Shown here: positions 50,691 through 59,846 of the stretch, piece after piece | Numbering within the stretch: position 1 is the first letter of the stretch | Layout of the letters: each line of letters opens with the position of its first letter | DNA from: Aestuariispira ectoiniformans | GTDB lineage: Bacteria > Pseudomonadota > Alphaproteobacteria > UBA8366 > Aestuariispiraceae | NCBI RefSeq assembly: GCF_025136295.1 | Contig: NZ_CP062788.1 | Location: 2,745,588 to 2,809,587 of the forward strand | Reading direction: 5' to 3' | Length of the DNA stretch: 64,000 nt | Notes under the pieces: model-generated | The model's input: only the letters and a program-made list of their open reading frames with translations | The model's database searches: none | What the model was told of the DNA's origin: nothing | Program-made: the position numbers and the translations under genes

Positions 50691-51554
50691 ATGCCTCGCT
50701 TTGCGTATGTGAATGGACAATATCGGCGCCACAATGAGGCTGCTGTTCACATTGAGGACCGCGGCTATCAGTTTGCGGACGGCATCTATGAAGTCGTTAC
50801 CGTCATGAACAATAAGCTCATCGACGAGGAGGGACATCTTGACCGGCTAGAGCGCTCTTTGAAAGAGCTGCAAATCGCAATGCCGATGTCCCGGCAGGTC
50901 TTCAAGATGGTCAGCCGTGAACTTGCCCGCCGGAATGGGCTGGATAACGGCCTGATCTACATGCAGGTAACGCGTGGTGTTGCTCCACGTAATCACGCTT
51001 TTCCGGCTGCAAATGTGCCACCTGCCGTTGTGATGACCACGAAACGTATGAATTTCAACAAGATGAAGAAATTCACCGAAGGCGTTTCCGTCATTACCAT
51101 TCCGGACCAGCGTTGGGAGCGCCGGGATATCAAGACGGTCGCACTTTTGCCCAATTGCCTTGGTAAACAGAAAGCAACCGAAGCTGGCAGCTATGAAGCC
51201 TGGCAGGTTGACGGGGATGGCTATATCACCGAGGGCACCTCTTCAAACGCGTGGATTTTGTCCAAGGACAAGAAACTGATCACCCGTCCGTTGAGCAACG
51301 ACATTCTGCATGGCATCACGCGCCGCACGGTTCTGCAACTGGCAGCCGAAGAGGGGATTGAGGTGGAAGAGCGGGCTTTCACTGTCGATGAGGCCTATGA
51401 TGCTTTGGAAGCTTATGCAACGAGCGCAACGTCCTTTGTGACGCCAATCGTCAGGATTGATGACAAGGTGCTGGGCAATGGCAAGCCGGGCCACTTCGGC
51501 CAAAAGCTGCTGGCTGCTTATACGGACTACGCCGAGGGTGCAGGGGCGTCCTGA
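50691..51554 (+). CDS. dat: D-amino-acid transaminase
   Basis: 287 residues, class IV PLP aminotransferase. FAYVNGQYRRHNEAAVHIEDRG and FADGIYEVV at the N-terminus match D-alanine transaminase; the PLP Lys is in LLPNCLGKQKATEAG, and EGTSSNAWIL is the class IV phosphate-binding segment. Makes D-glutamate or D-alanine. It lies between trkA and hfq, a frequent place for dat in this group. Confidence 0.92.
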   Translation: MPRFAYVNGQYRRHNEAAVHIEDRGYQFADGIYEVVTVMNNKLIDEEGHLDRLERSLKELQIAMPMSRQVFKMVSRELARRNGLDNGLIYMQVTRGVAPRNHAFPAANVPPAVVMTTKRMNFNKMKKFTEGVSVITIPDQRWERRDIKTVALLPNCLGKQKATEAGSYEAWQVDGDGYITEGTSSNAWILSKDKKLITRPLSNDILHGITRRTVLQLAAEEGIEVEERAFTVDEAYDALEAYATSATSFVTPIVRIDDKVLGNGKPGHFGQKLLAAYTDYAEGAGAS

Positions 51555-51582
51555 CGAAAAAGGAATGGGGCTGAATTAAACA

Positions 51583-52245
51583 ATGTTACCGCAACCGAAA
51601 GCCGTTCTGTTCGACTGGGATAATACGTTAGTCGATACCTGGCCGACAATTCATGCAGCCCTGAACCGGACTTATGAGGCTTTCGGCAAGGAAACATGGT
51701 CCCTGAATGAAACCAAAGACCGGGTCCGTTATTCCCTGAGAGACAGTTTCCCTGAGTATTTTGGTGATCGCTGGAAAGAAGCCAGTGATCACTTCTATAC
51801 ACAATTCGAGCAGCTTCATCTGACGGAGCTTGCCCCCTTGGAGGATGCAGAAGCACTTCTGTCCGGCCTTCAGTCAAAGGGCATCTACGTCGGTGTCGTC
51901 AGCAACAAGACCGGGCGTTACCTGCGTAAGGAAGTGTCTCATCTTGGGTGGGACCGGTTTTTCGGTCGTCTGGTCGGCGCCGGTGATGCAACACGCGACA
52001 AACCGGCCCCCGATCCGGTCCATATGGTACTGGAAGAAAGCGGCCTCCCGATTGATTCCTCCATCTGGTTTGTTGGCGATTCAAACGTGGATATGGAAAT
52101 TGCCCATGCGACAGGCTGTACCGCTGTTCTGGTTAACAGGGAAGAGGAAAGCCACAAGGACGAGCGCCTTGCAGAATACCCGCCGCACTATCACAGCCCG
52201 GACTGCAAGGGAGTTCTGGCATTGATAGACGAATTAACGGCGTGA
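51583..52245 (+). CDS. HAD-family phosphatase
   Basis: 220 residues, HAD superfamily of the phosphoglycolate phosphatase type. Motif I is AVLFDWDNTLVDTW with the nucleophile Asp, motif II Ser in VVSNKTG, motif III Lys in RDKPAPDP, and motif IV WFVGDSNVDMEIA. A helical cap lies at about 20-85. Substrate not known. It starts 28 bases after dat and probably shares its transcript. Confidence 0.88.
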   Translation: MLPQPKAVLFDWDNTLVDTWPTIHAALNRTYEAFGKETWSLNETKDRVRYSLRDSFPEYFGDRWKEASDHFYTQFEQLHLTELAPLEDAEALLSGLQSKGIYVGVVSNKTGRYLRKEVSHLGWDRFFGRLVGAGDATRDKPAPDPVHMVLEESGLPIDSSIWFVGDSNVDMEIAHATGCTAVLVNREEESHKDERLAEYPPHYHSPDCKGVLALIDELTA

Positions 52246-52412
52246 CCAAAACGATGTCGGGCCTGTTGGCAAATTTTCTAAAAATTGTTTGAAATTATCA
52301 TGTTGCCATGTAACCCCATTATTGAATAGAAATGTCCAGCGGGTTACGCTCGTGGCAGAAGAAGGGCGCTTTGGTTTGGCGGCCCCAAAGAAGAACAACA
52401 CAGGGGGCATAA

Positions 52413-52658
52413 ATGTCCGAAAAAAATCAGAATTTGCAGGATGTTTTTCTCAACAATCTGCGCAAAAGCAAAATGTCGGTCACCGTTTTCCTGGTAAACG
52501 GTGTGAAACTGCAGGGAATCATTACCTGGTTTGACAATTTCTGCGTCCTGCTGCGCCGGGATGCACATTCTCAGTTAGTGTATAAACACGCAATTTCGAC
52601 TATAATGCCGGCAAACCCGGTTCAATTATTCGAACCGGATAAAGAAGGCGAAGAGTAA
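52413..52658 (+). CDS. hfq: Hfq RNA chaperone
   Basis: 81 residues, Sm fold. [22 protein letters not shown] is the Sm1 region and [10 protein letters not shown] the Sm2 motif with the proximal-face YKH. Binds U-rich sRNA ends and mRNAs. The 167-base gap before it holds a small hairpin (CTTTGG/CCAAAG near 52370-52391) in the presumed leader, and GGGGG serves as the ribosome site. hflX follows. Confidence 0.97.
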   Translation: MSEKNQNLQDVFLNNLRKSKMSVTVFLVNGVKLQGIITWFDNFCVLLRRDAHSQLVYKHAISTIMPANPVQLFEPDKEGEE

Positions 52659-52672
52659 GGCCAAAAGCTCAA

Positions 52673-53992
52673 GTGACCACACGTTATAGTGCTGAAGGTA
52701 AAGGTTGGGGCCCGGCTGATCGTAGCCGGGCTCTTGTTATTCATCCCGTCCTGCGCCTCAAAGGTGAAAAGGTCCGTGACCCGGATTTACGGCTGGAAGA
52801 GGCCGTGGGCCTGACCCAAGCCATTGATCTGGATGTTGTGCATGCAGAAGCAGTCCGTGTGGACCGCGTGAACCCGGCAACCCTGATCGGTGGCGGTGTC
52901 AGAGAACGGATGGCAGACCTGATTGAGGCCATGGAAGTGGACCTCGTTATCATGGACTGCAGCCTGACGCCGGTTCAGCAACGTAACCTGGAGCGGGACT
53001 GGGATTGCAAGGTCATCGACCGGACGGGGCTGATTCTCGAGATATTCGGCGAGCGGGCGCGTACCCATGAAGGCCGATTGCAGGTGGAACTAGCCGCCAT
53101 GCAATATCAACGCTCACGACTTGTTCGCAGTTGGACCCATCTGGAACGCCAGCGCGGCGGTCTTGGCTTCATTGGTGGCCCTGGTGAAAGCCAGTTGGAA
53201 ATTGACCGACGCTTGATCGACGAGCGGATCGGCAAGCTGAAACGCGAATTGGAATCCGTAAAGCGGACACGGGAATTACAGCGTTCAGCACGCAAGAAGG
53301 TGCCCTATCCAGTGGTTGCCTTCGTCGGCTATACAAACGCGGGAAAATCCACACTTTTCAATAGGTTGACGGGATCTGATGTCTTCGCAAAAGATCTTCT
53401 CTTTGCGACCCTCGATCCGACCATGCGGGCCATTGAACTGCCGAGTGGCCGAAAGGTGATCCTCTCCGATACGGTGGGGTTCATTTCCGAACTGCCCACG
53501 GATTTGGTCGCGGCTTTCCGCGCGACCCTGGAAGAAGTGATTGAGGCCAATGTCATCCTGCATGTCCGGGACGTGTCCACGGCGGACAGCGAAGCGCAGC
53601 GGGACGATGTGATCGCCGTTCTGGACAGCCTCGATATAGATCCTGACGTGCCTGTGATCGAGGCGCTGAACAAAGTCGATCTGATGAGTGACGAGGAGCG
53701 GGAACGGATCGTCAATCAGGCGGATCGCGATGACAGTCTGCTTGTCCTGTCGGCTTTGAACGGCTGGGGGACAGACCGGCTTCTGGAAATAGTCGATTCG
53801 TTGTTGGCCAAGGAAGATGAGCTGGTAGAGCTTGTGGTTCCCTTTAGCGACGGGCGCCAGGTGGCCTGGCTGCACCAACATGGGCATGTAATAGAGCGGA
53901 CCGACGAGGATGACGGAATTCATTTCAGGATTCGAATGTCGGTCGACATGCTGGGAAGGCATGATCAGCTCTTTTCCAAAACAGCGGATTAA
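52673..53992 (+). CDS. hflX: GTPase HflX
   Basis: 439 residues. N-terminal HflX domain (about 20-200) with GGPGESQLEIDRR at its end, then a TRAFAC GTPase domain with G1 GYTNAGKST, G3 DTVGF and G4 NKVD. Splits stalled or heat-damaged ribosomes. hfq-hflX is the standard order. GTG start 14 bases after hfq. Confidence 0.95.
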   Translation: MTTRYSAEGKGWGPADRSRALVIHPVLRLKGEKVRDPDLRLEEAVGLTQAIDLDVVHAEAVRVDRVNPATLIGGGVRERMADLIEAMEVDLVIMDCSLTPVQQRNLERDWDCKVIDRTGLILEIFGERARTHEGRLQVELAAMQYQRSRLVRSWTHLERQRGGLGFIGGPGESQLEIDRRLIDERIGKLKRELESVKRTRELQRSARKKVPYPVVAFVGYTNAGKSTLFNRLTGSDVFAKDLLFATLDPTMRAIELPSGRKVILSDTVGFISELPTDLVAAFRATLEEVIEANVILHVRDVSTADSEAQRDDVIAVLDSLDIDPDVPVIEALNKVDLMSDEERERIVNQADRDDSLLVLSALNGWGTDRLLEIVDSLLAKEDELVELVVPFSDGRQVAWLHQHGHVIERTDEDDGIHFRIRMSVDMLGRHDQLFSKTAD

Positions 53993-54031
53993 GTCATTTT
54001 ATCCTGTAACTTGATAGGGCAAGCAACTGTA

Positions 54032-54838
54032 ATGTTTACAAAAGCAAGCGAAGTTACAGACCTTCTGGTTCAAGCGTCGACAGAGTTTGTTTTGCCGCGT
54101 TTTCGCGCTCTTGCCGATCAGGATGTACAGGAGAAGTCTCCTGGGGATTTGGTAACGGTAGCAGATATCGACGTTGAGCATTTTCTCAACGCCCAATTGC
54201 CATCTTTGCTGACAGGTTCCTGCGTCGTTGGAGAAGAGGCCTACGCAAAGGACCCAGGTATTCTGGAACGACTATCGAATGAAGAAGCTGTCTGGCTTGT
54301 TGATCCGGTGGACGGCACCGTGAACTTCGCTCACGGGCGCGAGACCTTTTGCGTTATGGTGGCATTGGTTTGCAAGGGTGAAACCGTGATGAGCTGGATC
54401 CATGATCCGCTTAGCGGAACGACAGCCTTTGCAGAGAAGGGCAGTGGGGCTTTCTGGGGCGATCAACGCCTGCGGACACCAACTCCACCGTCTTTTTCAC
54501 AGTTACATGGACAGATAAATTTCGCCTATTTTGACCATGACATGCGATCTCCGCTGAAAACCAGAGCCAATGAAGCATTTGGAAGTTTGACCCGATTAGG
54601 CTGTGCCGGGCATGATTTTCTGGCGCAGGCACGCGGGACACGCCATTTTGCCTTTTATCGCCGCCTTTGGAGCTGGGATCATGTGCCGGGTACCTTGTTG
54701 TTACAAGAGGCCGGTGGTCGTGTGGGGCTATTGGATGGCGCGCGGATTCATCCCGCAGACCGCGTACAGGGGTTGATTACAGCGGCGAATGAAGAGCTTT
54801 GGTTCAAGATCAAAGATTTTCTTGATAATTATCTATAG
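54032..54838 (+). CDS. Inositol monophosphatase-family phosphatase
   Basis: 268 residues from the ATG at 54032; a TTG seven codons earlier is in frame. Metal-dependent sugar phosphatase fold: metal ligands in VGEEAY and VDPVDGTVNFAHG, and the C-terminal WSWDHVPGTLLLQEAGG. The family includes inositol monophosphatase, histidinol phosphatase HisN and CysQ; I cannot choose between them. The spacing of motifs is normal. Confidence 0.88.
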   Translation: MFTKASEVTDLLVQASTEFVLPRFRALADQDVQEKSPGDLVTVADIDVEHFLNAQLPSLLTGSCVVGEEAYAKDPGILERLSNEEAVWLVDPVDGTVNFAHGRETFCVMVALVCKGETVMSWIHDPLSGTTAFAEKGSGAFWGDQRLRTPTPPSFSQLHGQINFAYFDHDMRSPLKTRANEAFGSLTRLGCAGHDFLAQARGTRHFAFYRRLWSWDHVPGTLLLQEAGGRVGLLDGARIHPADRVQGLITAANEELWFKIKDFLDNYL

Positions 54839-54874
54839 CAGACCGATATCAGAGCAACACGGGGAGGTAGAGCA

Positions 54875-55747
54875 ATGACAACAGTAGCTTTTTTGGGGTT
54901 AGGCGTGATGGGCTATCACATGGCTGCCCATCTGAAGAGCAAAGGTGGCTATGACGTAACCGTTTACAACCGGACCAAAGCCAAAGCCGAAAAATGGGTC
55001 GGCGAACACGGCGGGAAACTGGCTGACACGCCCAAAGAAGCCGCAAATGGGGCAGATATTGTCTTTGCCTGTGTCGGCAACGATGCAGACCTTCGTAGCG
55101 TGGTTTTGGGCGACGAGGGGGCTTTTGCCGGAATGTCTGCGGGCACGATCTTCGTGGACAACACAACAGCCAGTGCCGATGTAGCCCGGGAATTATATGC
55201 CATTGGCAAGGAGAAGGGCATCGGTTTCATTGATGCCCCTGTTTCCGGTGGCGAGGCCGGTGCTGTAAATGGTGTCCTGACCGTGATGTGTGGCGGAGAT
55301 TCTGGTATCTACGAGCATGTGGAGACCGCTATTATGTCCTTTGCAAAATCCTGCAAACTGATGGGAGAAAGCGGTGCCGGACAGCTCACCAAGATGGTCA
55401 ACCAGATTTGCATCGCAGGCTTGCTGCAAGGCTTGAGTGAAGGCATGAATTTCGGTCAGAAAGCCGGTCTCGACATGGAAAAAGTCATTGACGTGATCTC
55501 CAAAGGGGCGGCGGGGTCCTGGCAGATGGAAAACCGCGGTTCTACCATGTGTGCCGAAGAGTTTGATTTCGGCTTTGCTGTAGACTGGATGCGCAAAGAC
55601 CTTGCAATCTGTCTGGGTGAAGCCAGGAACAACGGGGCGAGGTTGCCCGTGACCGCCCTGATTGATCAATATTATGCGCAGGTACAGGACCGTGGCGGCA
55701 ATCGTTGGGATACGTCCAGTCTCGTTCACCTGTTGCAAAACCCTTAA
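54875..55747 (+). CDS. 3-hydroxyisobutyrate dehydrogenase-type oxidoreductase
   Basis: 290 residues of the beta-hydroxyacid dehydrogenase family. NAD(P)-binding VAFLGLGVMGYHMAAHL, the substrate-binding FIDAPVSGGEAGAVNG and the catalytic Lys in GAGQLTKMVNQICIAG are present. Could act on 3-hydroxyisobutyrate, tartronate semialdehyde or succinate semialdehyde; the sequence alone does not decide. Good ribosome site GGGGAGG. Confidence 0.88.
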   Translation: MTTVAFLGLGVMGYHMAAHLKSKGGYDVTVYNRTKAKAEKWVGEHGGKLADTPKEAANGADIVFACVGNDADLRSVVLGDEGAFAGMSAGTIFVDNTTASADVARELYAIGKEKGIGFIDAPVSGGEAGAVNGVLTVMCGGDSGIYEHVETAIMSFAKSCKLMGESGAGQLTKMVNQICIAGLLQGLSEGMNFGQKAGLDMEKVIDVISKGAAGSWQMENRGSTMCAEEFDFGFAVDWMRKDLAICLGEARNNGARLPVTALIDQYYAQVQDRGGNRWDTSSLVHLLQNP

Positions 55748-55759
55748 GGAGCCCAACCT

Positions 55760-56968
55760 GTGGCGAGCGATCGGATATGTGCGGCGGCGGATACCGTCCA
55801 GAAAGTCAGTGATGACATCATCGCGCAGGCTCTGGCCGGCGTGTCTCCGGAAGAATTGCTCGCCACGCTTGTCCGTAATCTTCAACAGGCAGGCTTTCCA
55901 CTATGGCGGTCGCTAATCTCCTGCGGCTGGATTCATCCGATGTTCCAGGCGCAAAGCTTTGTCTGGAATTCCGAGGACGATATTGTCGTGAAGGAGCAAC
56001 ATCTCCACGGCAGTGAAAATCTCGACGGATGGCTGCACAGCCCCATCAAGGCGATGATTGATGAAAGCCGGTATGAGGCACGCTTCAATATAGGGGCCGG
56101 GGAGGGATGTAATCAGTTCCCTGTATTGGCGGACCTGCGGGGCCAGGGCGGCACCGACTACCTATATATGATGGCTCCCTTCGGGCATGACGACGCGGCC
56201 CTCCATCGTATGGACGGCATTGTCTCCTCTTGGACAACAAAGCAGGAAGGCGGGTTTTCTGATGATGAAATCGACATCCTGAGACGCCTCTTTCCCCGTT
56301 TGGCGCTGGGAATGAAATCTCTCGTTCGCGAGCAGACGGCCTTGAATGTCCTGTCCGCCTATCTTGGTACCGGTGCGGGGCAACGTGTTCTGGAGGGCCA
56401 GATTCAACGCGGCGATGGAGATTACATTGACGCCGTAATCTGGTTCTGCGATATGCGTGATTCCACACGCCTTGCGGAACAATTGGCGCCAGAGGAGTAT
56501 TTGAATCTCCTCAACAGCTATTTTGAGAAGACTGCGGGGATTGTGCTGGACCATGGGGGAGAAGTGCTGCGCTTTATCGGCGATGCTGTCCTGGCGATCT
56601 TCCCGATCGCCGGTTTCGGCGGGGCTGAACGAGCGGCAAGGATGGCCCTGGCGGCGGCCCGAAACTCTATTTCCTCCATGCCTATTCGTCAGGATGGCCT
56701 GCCGGACGTCAATTTTGGTCTGGGCCTGCATGTAGGGGAAGTTCTATACGGCAATATCGGTGTGCCGGAGCGGCTTGAGTTCTCAGTGATTGGCCGTGCG
56801 GCCAACGAGACCGCCCGTCTTGAAGACCTGACGAAAGAACTTGGCATCAACATGTTGGTTTCTCAGGATTTTGTGGATATTTCCCCGGTCTCTCCCTGGA
56901 AGAGCCTGGGAACCCAGGCGTTGACGGGCGTCAGTCAGCCGATTTCTGTATATACACTGGCTGACTGA
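55760..56968 (+). CDS. Class III adenylate/guanylate cyclase
   Basis: 402 residues. The C-terminal catalytic domain (about 220-400) has the metal-binding Asp231 in WFCDMRDST and Asp275 in RFIGDAVLAIFP, and the transition-state pair Asn349/Arg353 in GRAANETARL, so it should be active. The N-terminal 200 residues have no signal peptide or membrane helix and no domain I can name; by position it is a soluble sensor part. GTG start with AAGGAG upstream, 12 bases after the dehydrogenase gene. Confidence 0.88.
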   Translation: MASDRICAAADTVQKVSDDIIAQALAGVSPEELLATLVRNLQQAGFPLWRSLISCGWIHPMFQAQSFVWNSEDDIVVKEQHLHGSENLDGWLHSPIKAMIDESRYEARFNIGAGEGCNQFPVLADLRGQGGTDYLYMMAPFGHDDAALHRMDGIVSSWTTKQEGGFSDDEIDILRRLFPRLALGMKSLVREQTALNVLSAYLGTGAGQRVLEGQIQRGDGDYIDAVIWFCDMRDSTRLAEQLAPEEYLNLLNSYFEKTAGIVLDHGGEVLRFIGDAVLAIFPIAGFGGAERAARMALAAARNSISSMPIRQDGLPDVNFGLGLHVGEVLYGNIGVPERLEFSVIGRAANETARLEDLTKELGINMLVSQDFVDISPVSPWKSLGTQALTGVSQPISVYTLAD

Positions 56969-57041
56969 CCAACGAAGTTTGGCGGCAGGATTATATTTTT
57001 GGGACCGTACTATCACTCTGACCTGTCTGTGATGACAATTC

Positions 57042-57716
57042 ATGCGCATTTTGTTGATAGAAGATGACCGGATGATTGGTGAGGGGCTGAGAAAAGGCCT
57101 CAAGCTAGGTGGTTATGCCGTGGATTGGGCGGAAGACGGTGAAACTGCGGAAATTTCGCTTTCCAATCAGCCGTATGATTTTGTGGTTCTCGATCTGGGG
57201 CTGCCGAACAAGAGCGGTATGGAGGTCCTGCAGGAAATCCGCCGTAAGAATAACGATGTGCCTGTGTTGGTCCTTACCGCGCGCGACAGCATTGCCGACC
57301 GTGTTGCCGGCCTTGATTGCGGGGCTGATGATTACATGCTCAAACCCTTTGCCCTGGAAGAGTTGGAGGCACGTATCCGTTCCATTGTCCGTCGACGGGC
57401 CGGACAGGCTCAACTGATCCTGAAACACGGTGATATCGCGCTTAACCCTGCGACCAAAGAAGTCTCTTTCCGGGAAAATAAAATAGCTTTGTCAGGTCGT
57501 GAGTTTTCACTGATCTATGATTTGATGAAAAGCCCCGGGGTTGTCATGTCCAAAAGCCAGCTGGAGGAGAGCCTCTACGGCTGGAACGAGGAAGTGAACA
57601 GCAATGCGATCGAGGTCCATATCCACCAGATCAGGAAAAAGATGGGCTCTGCTGTGATCCGGAACATCCGTAATGTTGGCTATGCTTTATATGATCCGGA
57701 AAAGAGTAAACAATGA
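57042..57716 (+). CDS. OmpR-family response regulator (PmrA/QseB type)
   Basis: 224 residues. Receiver domain with acidic pocket IEDD, phosphoacceptor Asp51 in VVLDLGLPNKSG, and Lys in MLKPFALEELEAR; winged-helix DNA-binding domain (about 125-220) with VMSKSQLEESLYGWN and the recognition-helix region SNAIEVHIHQIRKKMG. Closest in pattern to PmrA/BasR and QseB. Stop and kinase start overlap (ATGA). A PmrA-like box lies 3' of the kinase gene, before the glycosyltransferase cassette, and is the likely target. Confidence 0.93.
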   Translation: MRILLIEDDRMIGEGLRKGLKLGGYAVDWAEDGETAEISLSNQPYDFVVLDLGLPNKSGMEVLQEIRRKNNDVPVLVLTARDSIADRVAGLDCGADDYMLKPFALEELEARIRSIVRRRAGQAQLILKHGDIALNPATKEVSFRENKIALSGREFSLIYDLMKSPGVVMSKSQLEESLYGWNEEVNSNAIEVHIHQIRKKMGSAVIRNIRNVGYALYDPEKSKQ

Positions 57717-59031
57717 CATCCATTAAAGGACGGCTTGTCGTTTCGGTCTTGGCGGTCATTGTCCTGAGCACGTTGCTCACTTTAGGCATTACCTATTTCA
57801 AGCTGCGTGCGGAGCTTGACGAACTGTTCGACGAAAATATGCAGCAGGTTGCGGAAACCGTAATCAGGCACGGCTCCGCGCGAACCGAGAAGCTTCGTTC
57901 CTCAGACAACGACCGGGATCGGCTGAAGGGGGAAGAGGAGTTCCTGATCCAGATATGGCGTAATGGGCGGCTGACCTATTCGTCTTTGCCCAAGGTGAAA
58001 TTTCCATTCCAGAGCGTGGACGGCGCGCATACCGTGACCTTTGAAGGACAGGAATGGAGGTATTATGCAACCGGACAGGGCGACATGTTTGTGCAGGTTT
58101 CCCAGCCTTTGCCTATTCGTCACGGGGCAAGTTGGGAGATTTATTCAGAACTGCTGATCCCGATCCTGCTCCAGCTTCCCATTGTCTTGGCCATTATCGG
58201 CTTTTTTATTGCTCATGGCTTCAAGCCTCTTACCAGAATTTCAAACTCAATTGCGATGCGTAATCCTGCGTATCTTGACCGAATTCCGGAATCGGATGCG
58301 CCAAATGAAGTAAAATCAATGGTGGTGGCGTTGAACGATCTTCTTGAAAGACTGGATCATGCGCTTACCGTTCAACGGCGTTTCACCGCTGATGCAGCCC
58401 ATGAGTTGAGAACACCTCTGACAGCGGTTTCCTTGCAACTGGACGTCCTCCGGCGGGCGACAACATCTGTCGAGAGAGGCGAGGCCGTTCAGGAATTGAG
58501 GAAGGGGGTCGACCGCAGCACCCGCCTGGTCACTCAATTGCTTGAAATGGCCAGACAGGAACCCGGAAGCGTCGGCTCGGCGTTGACGGATTGCTATCTG
58601 CCTGAAATTGCCCGGGAGGTGATAGAGGAATACGAACCTCTAGCGCGAAACCGCGACGTTTCTCTCACGTTAACGGAGGCGGCTGATGCTGTTGTTAAAG
58701 GTGACAGAAATGCCTTGCGTGTCATGATTGGAAATATCGTCAATAATGCAGTGACATACACCCCCCCCCCAAGGGTGTTGTTGAGGTGTCAATTTGCCGC
58801 GCAGATGATTCGTCGATCCTCGAAGTGTCTGACAGTGGTATTGGCATTCCTGACGCGGAAAAAAGTCGGATATTTGATCGCTTTTACCGGGTTGCAGGCA
58901 CTAAAACCCTAGGCTCTGGCCTTGGCCTGTCCATCGTAAGAACCATTGCTGAACGTTACGGTATCAACATACTGATTGGTAAAGGGATTGATGGATCTGG
59001 GACGGCTTTTCGGATGGTTTTTAGAACTTAA
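57713..59031 (+). CDS. PmrB/QseC-type sensor kinase, frame broken at a C10 tract
   Basis: The first frame gives transmembrane helices at about 8-29 and 147-168 around a short periplasmic domain, HAMP, the phosphoacceptor His230 in FTADAAHELRTPLTA and the N-box NIVNNAV. After YT the ten C at 58761-58770 shift the frame and the reading ends at 58912 with unrelated residues. The correct continuation, with G1 DSGIGIPD and G2 GSGLGLSIVR, is in another frame and ends at 59031. Eight or eleven C would restore one 438- or 439-residue kinase. As written the protein lacks ATP-binding boxes. Confidence 0.9.
58761..58770 (+). repeat. Homopolymer of ten C inside the sensor kinase gene
   Basis: Ten C in a row after TACA and before AAGGGTG, in the ATP-binding domain coding region between the N and G1 boxes. 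Its length decides the frame: lengths of 2 plus a multiple of 3 are in frame, and ten is not. Such tracts change length by slipped-strand mispairing, and are also prone to sequencing error. Confidence 0.95.
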
Positions 59032-59039
59032 ATTTGCCC

Positions 59040-59056
59040 CTTAAGTCTGCCTTAAG
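59040..59056 (+). promoter_or_regulatory. PmrA-like box before the glycosyltransferase cassette
   Basis: CTTAAG-TCTGC-CTTAAG is a perfect direct repeat of a hexamer with a 5-base gap, 46 bases before the GT2 start. The PmrA/BasR consensus is two YTTAAK half-sites with a 5-base spacer, which this fits exactly. A third CTTAA, overlapping the kinase stop, is at 59027-59031. The neighbouring regulator is of PmrA type. No strong -10 is evident downstream. Confidence 0.65.
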
Positions 59057-59102
59057 TTTTGTGATTTAGCTCCGGCTTGGAAAAACAAAACTTGGGGCAT
59101 AC

Positions 59103-59834
59103 ATGATTACTGTCGTTGTTCCCGTCTATAACGAAAAAGACAATGTAACGTCTTTACTTCATGAAATATCCGAAGCTGCGACGGAGCTTCCCATCAGTGA
59201 AATCATCTACGTCGATGACTGTAGTGGCGATGGGACATTTGATCTTTTGAAACGTCTTCGCCCTGATTATCCGGCGTTGCGCATTATCAGGCACAAACAT
59301 CAGTCCGGCCAGTCCGCAGGGCTTTGGACCGGCGTGAAAGCCGCAGGCAATGACCTGATCGTTACCATGGACGGTGACGGCCAGAACAATCCTGCCGATA
59401 TGAAGATTCTTTTCGAGGTCTTTGAAGGTCACGAAAAGTCGAACCCCAAGGTCATGATTCTGGGGGAACGGAAAAAACGTAACGACAACTGGATACGTCG
59501 CCTGTCCTCTCGCGTTGCCAATGGCCTGCGCGCAAGTTTGCTCAAGGATCAGACCAGGGACACGGGCTGTTCCTTGAAAATGTTCCGACGCAGGGATTAT
59601 CTCAACCTGCCTTATTTCGACCATATGCACCGCTTCCTGCCTGCTCTTATGATCAGAGAGGGGGTAGAGCTAGTGCATGTCCCGGTATCCCATAGACCGC
59701 GCCTTCATGGGCAATCCAAATATGGAACTCTGGACCGGGCCTTGGTGGGCATCGCTGATCTGGCTGGTGTTCTATGGCTTCAAATGCGGGCGCGCCGTGC
59801 GATCCCGGATGAGACCTATGAAGAGCTGGACTGA
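59103..59834 (+). CDS. GT2 polyprenyl-phosphate glycosyltransferase
   Basis: 243 residues. GT-A fold of the dolichol-phosphate mannose synthase/ArnC group: VVVPVYNEKDNV, YVDDCSGDGT, the metal-binding Asp90 and Asp92 in TMDGDGQNNP, and DTGCSLKMFRR followed by the acceptor segment HRPRLHGQSKYG. Unlike ArnC it has no C-terminal membrane helices, so it is of the DPM1-like soluble form. It should load a sugar onto undecaprenyl phosphate for the GT39 enzyme two genes on. The sugar is not known. First gene after the PmrA-like box. Confidence 0.9.
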   Translation: MITVVVPVYNEKDNVTSLLHEISEAATELPISEIIYVDDCSGDGTFDLLKRLRPDYPALRIIRHKHQSGQSAGLWTGVKAAGNDLIVTMDGDGQNNPADMKILFEVFEGHEKSNPKVMILGERKKRNDNWIRRLSSRVANGLRASLLKDQTRDTGCSLKMFRRRDYLNLPYFDHMHRFLPALMIREGVELVHVPVSHRPRLHGQSKYGTLDRALVGIADLAGVLWLQMRARRAIPDETYEELD

Positions 59835-59846
59835 GGAAAAAAGAAG

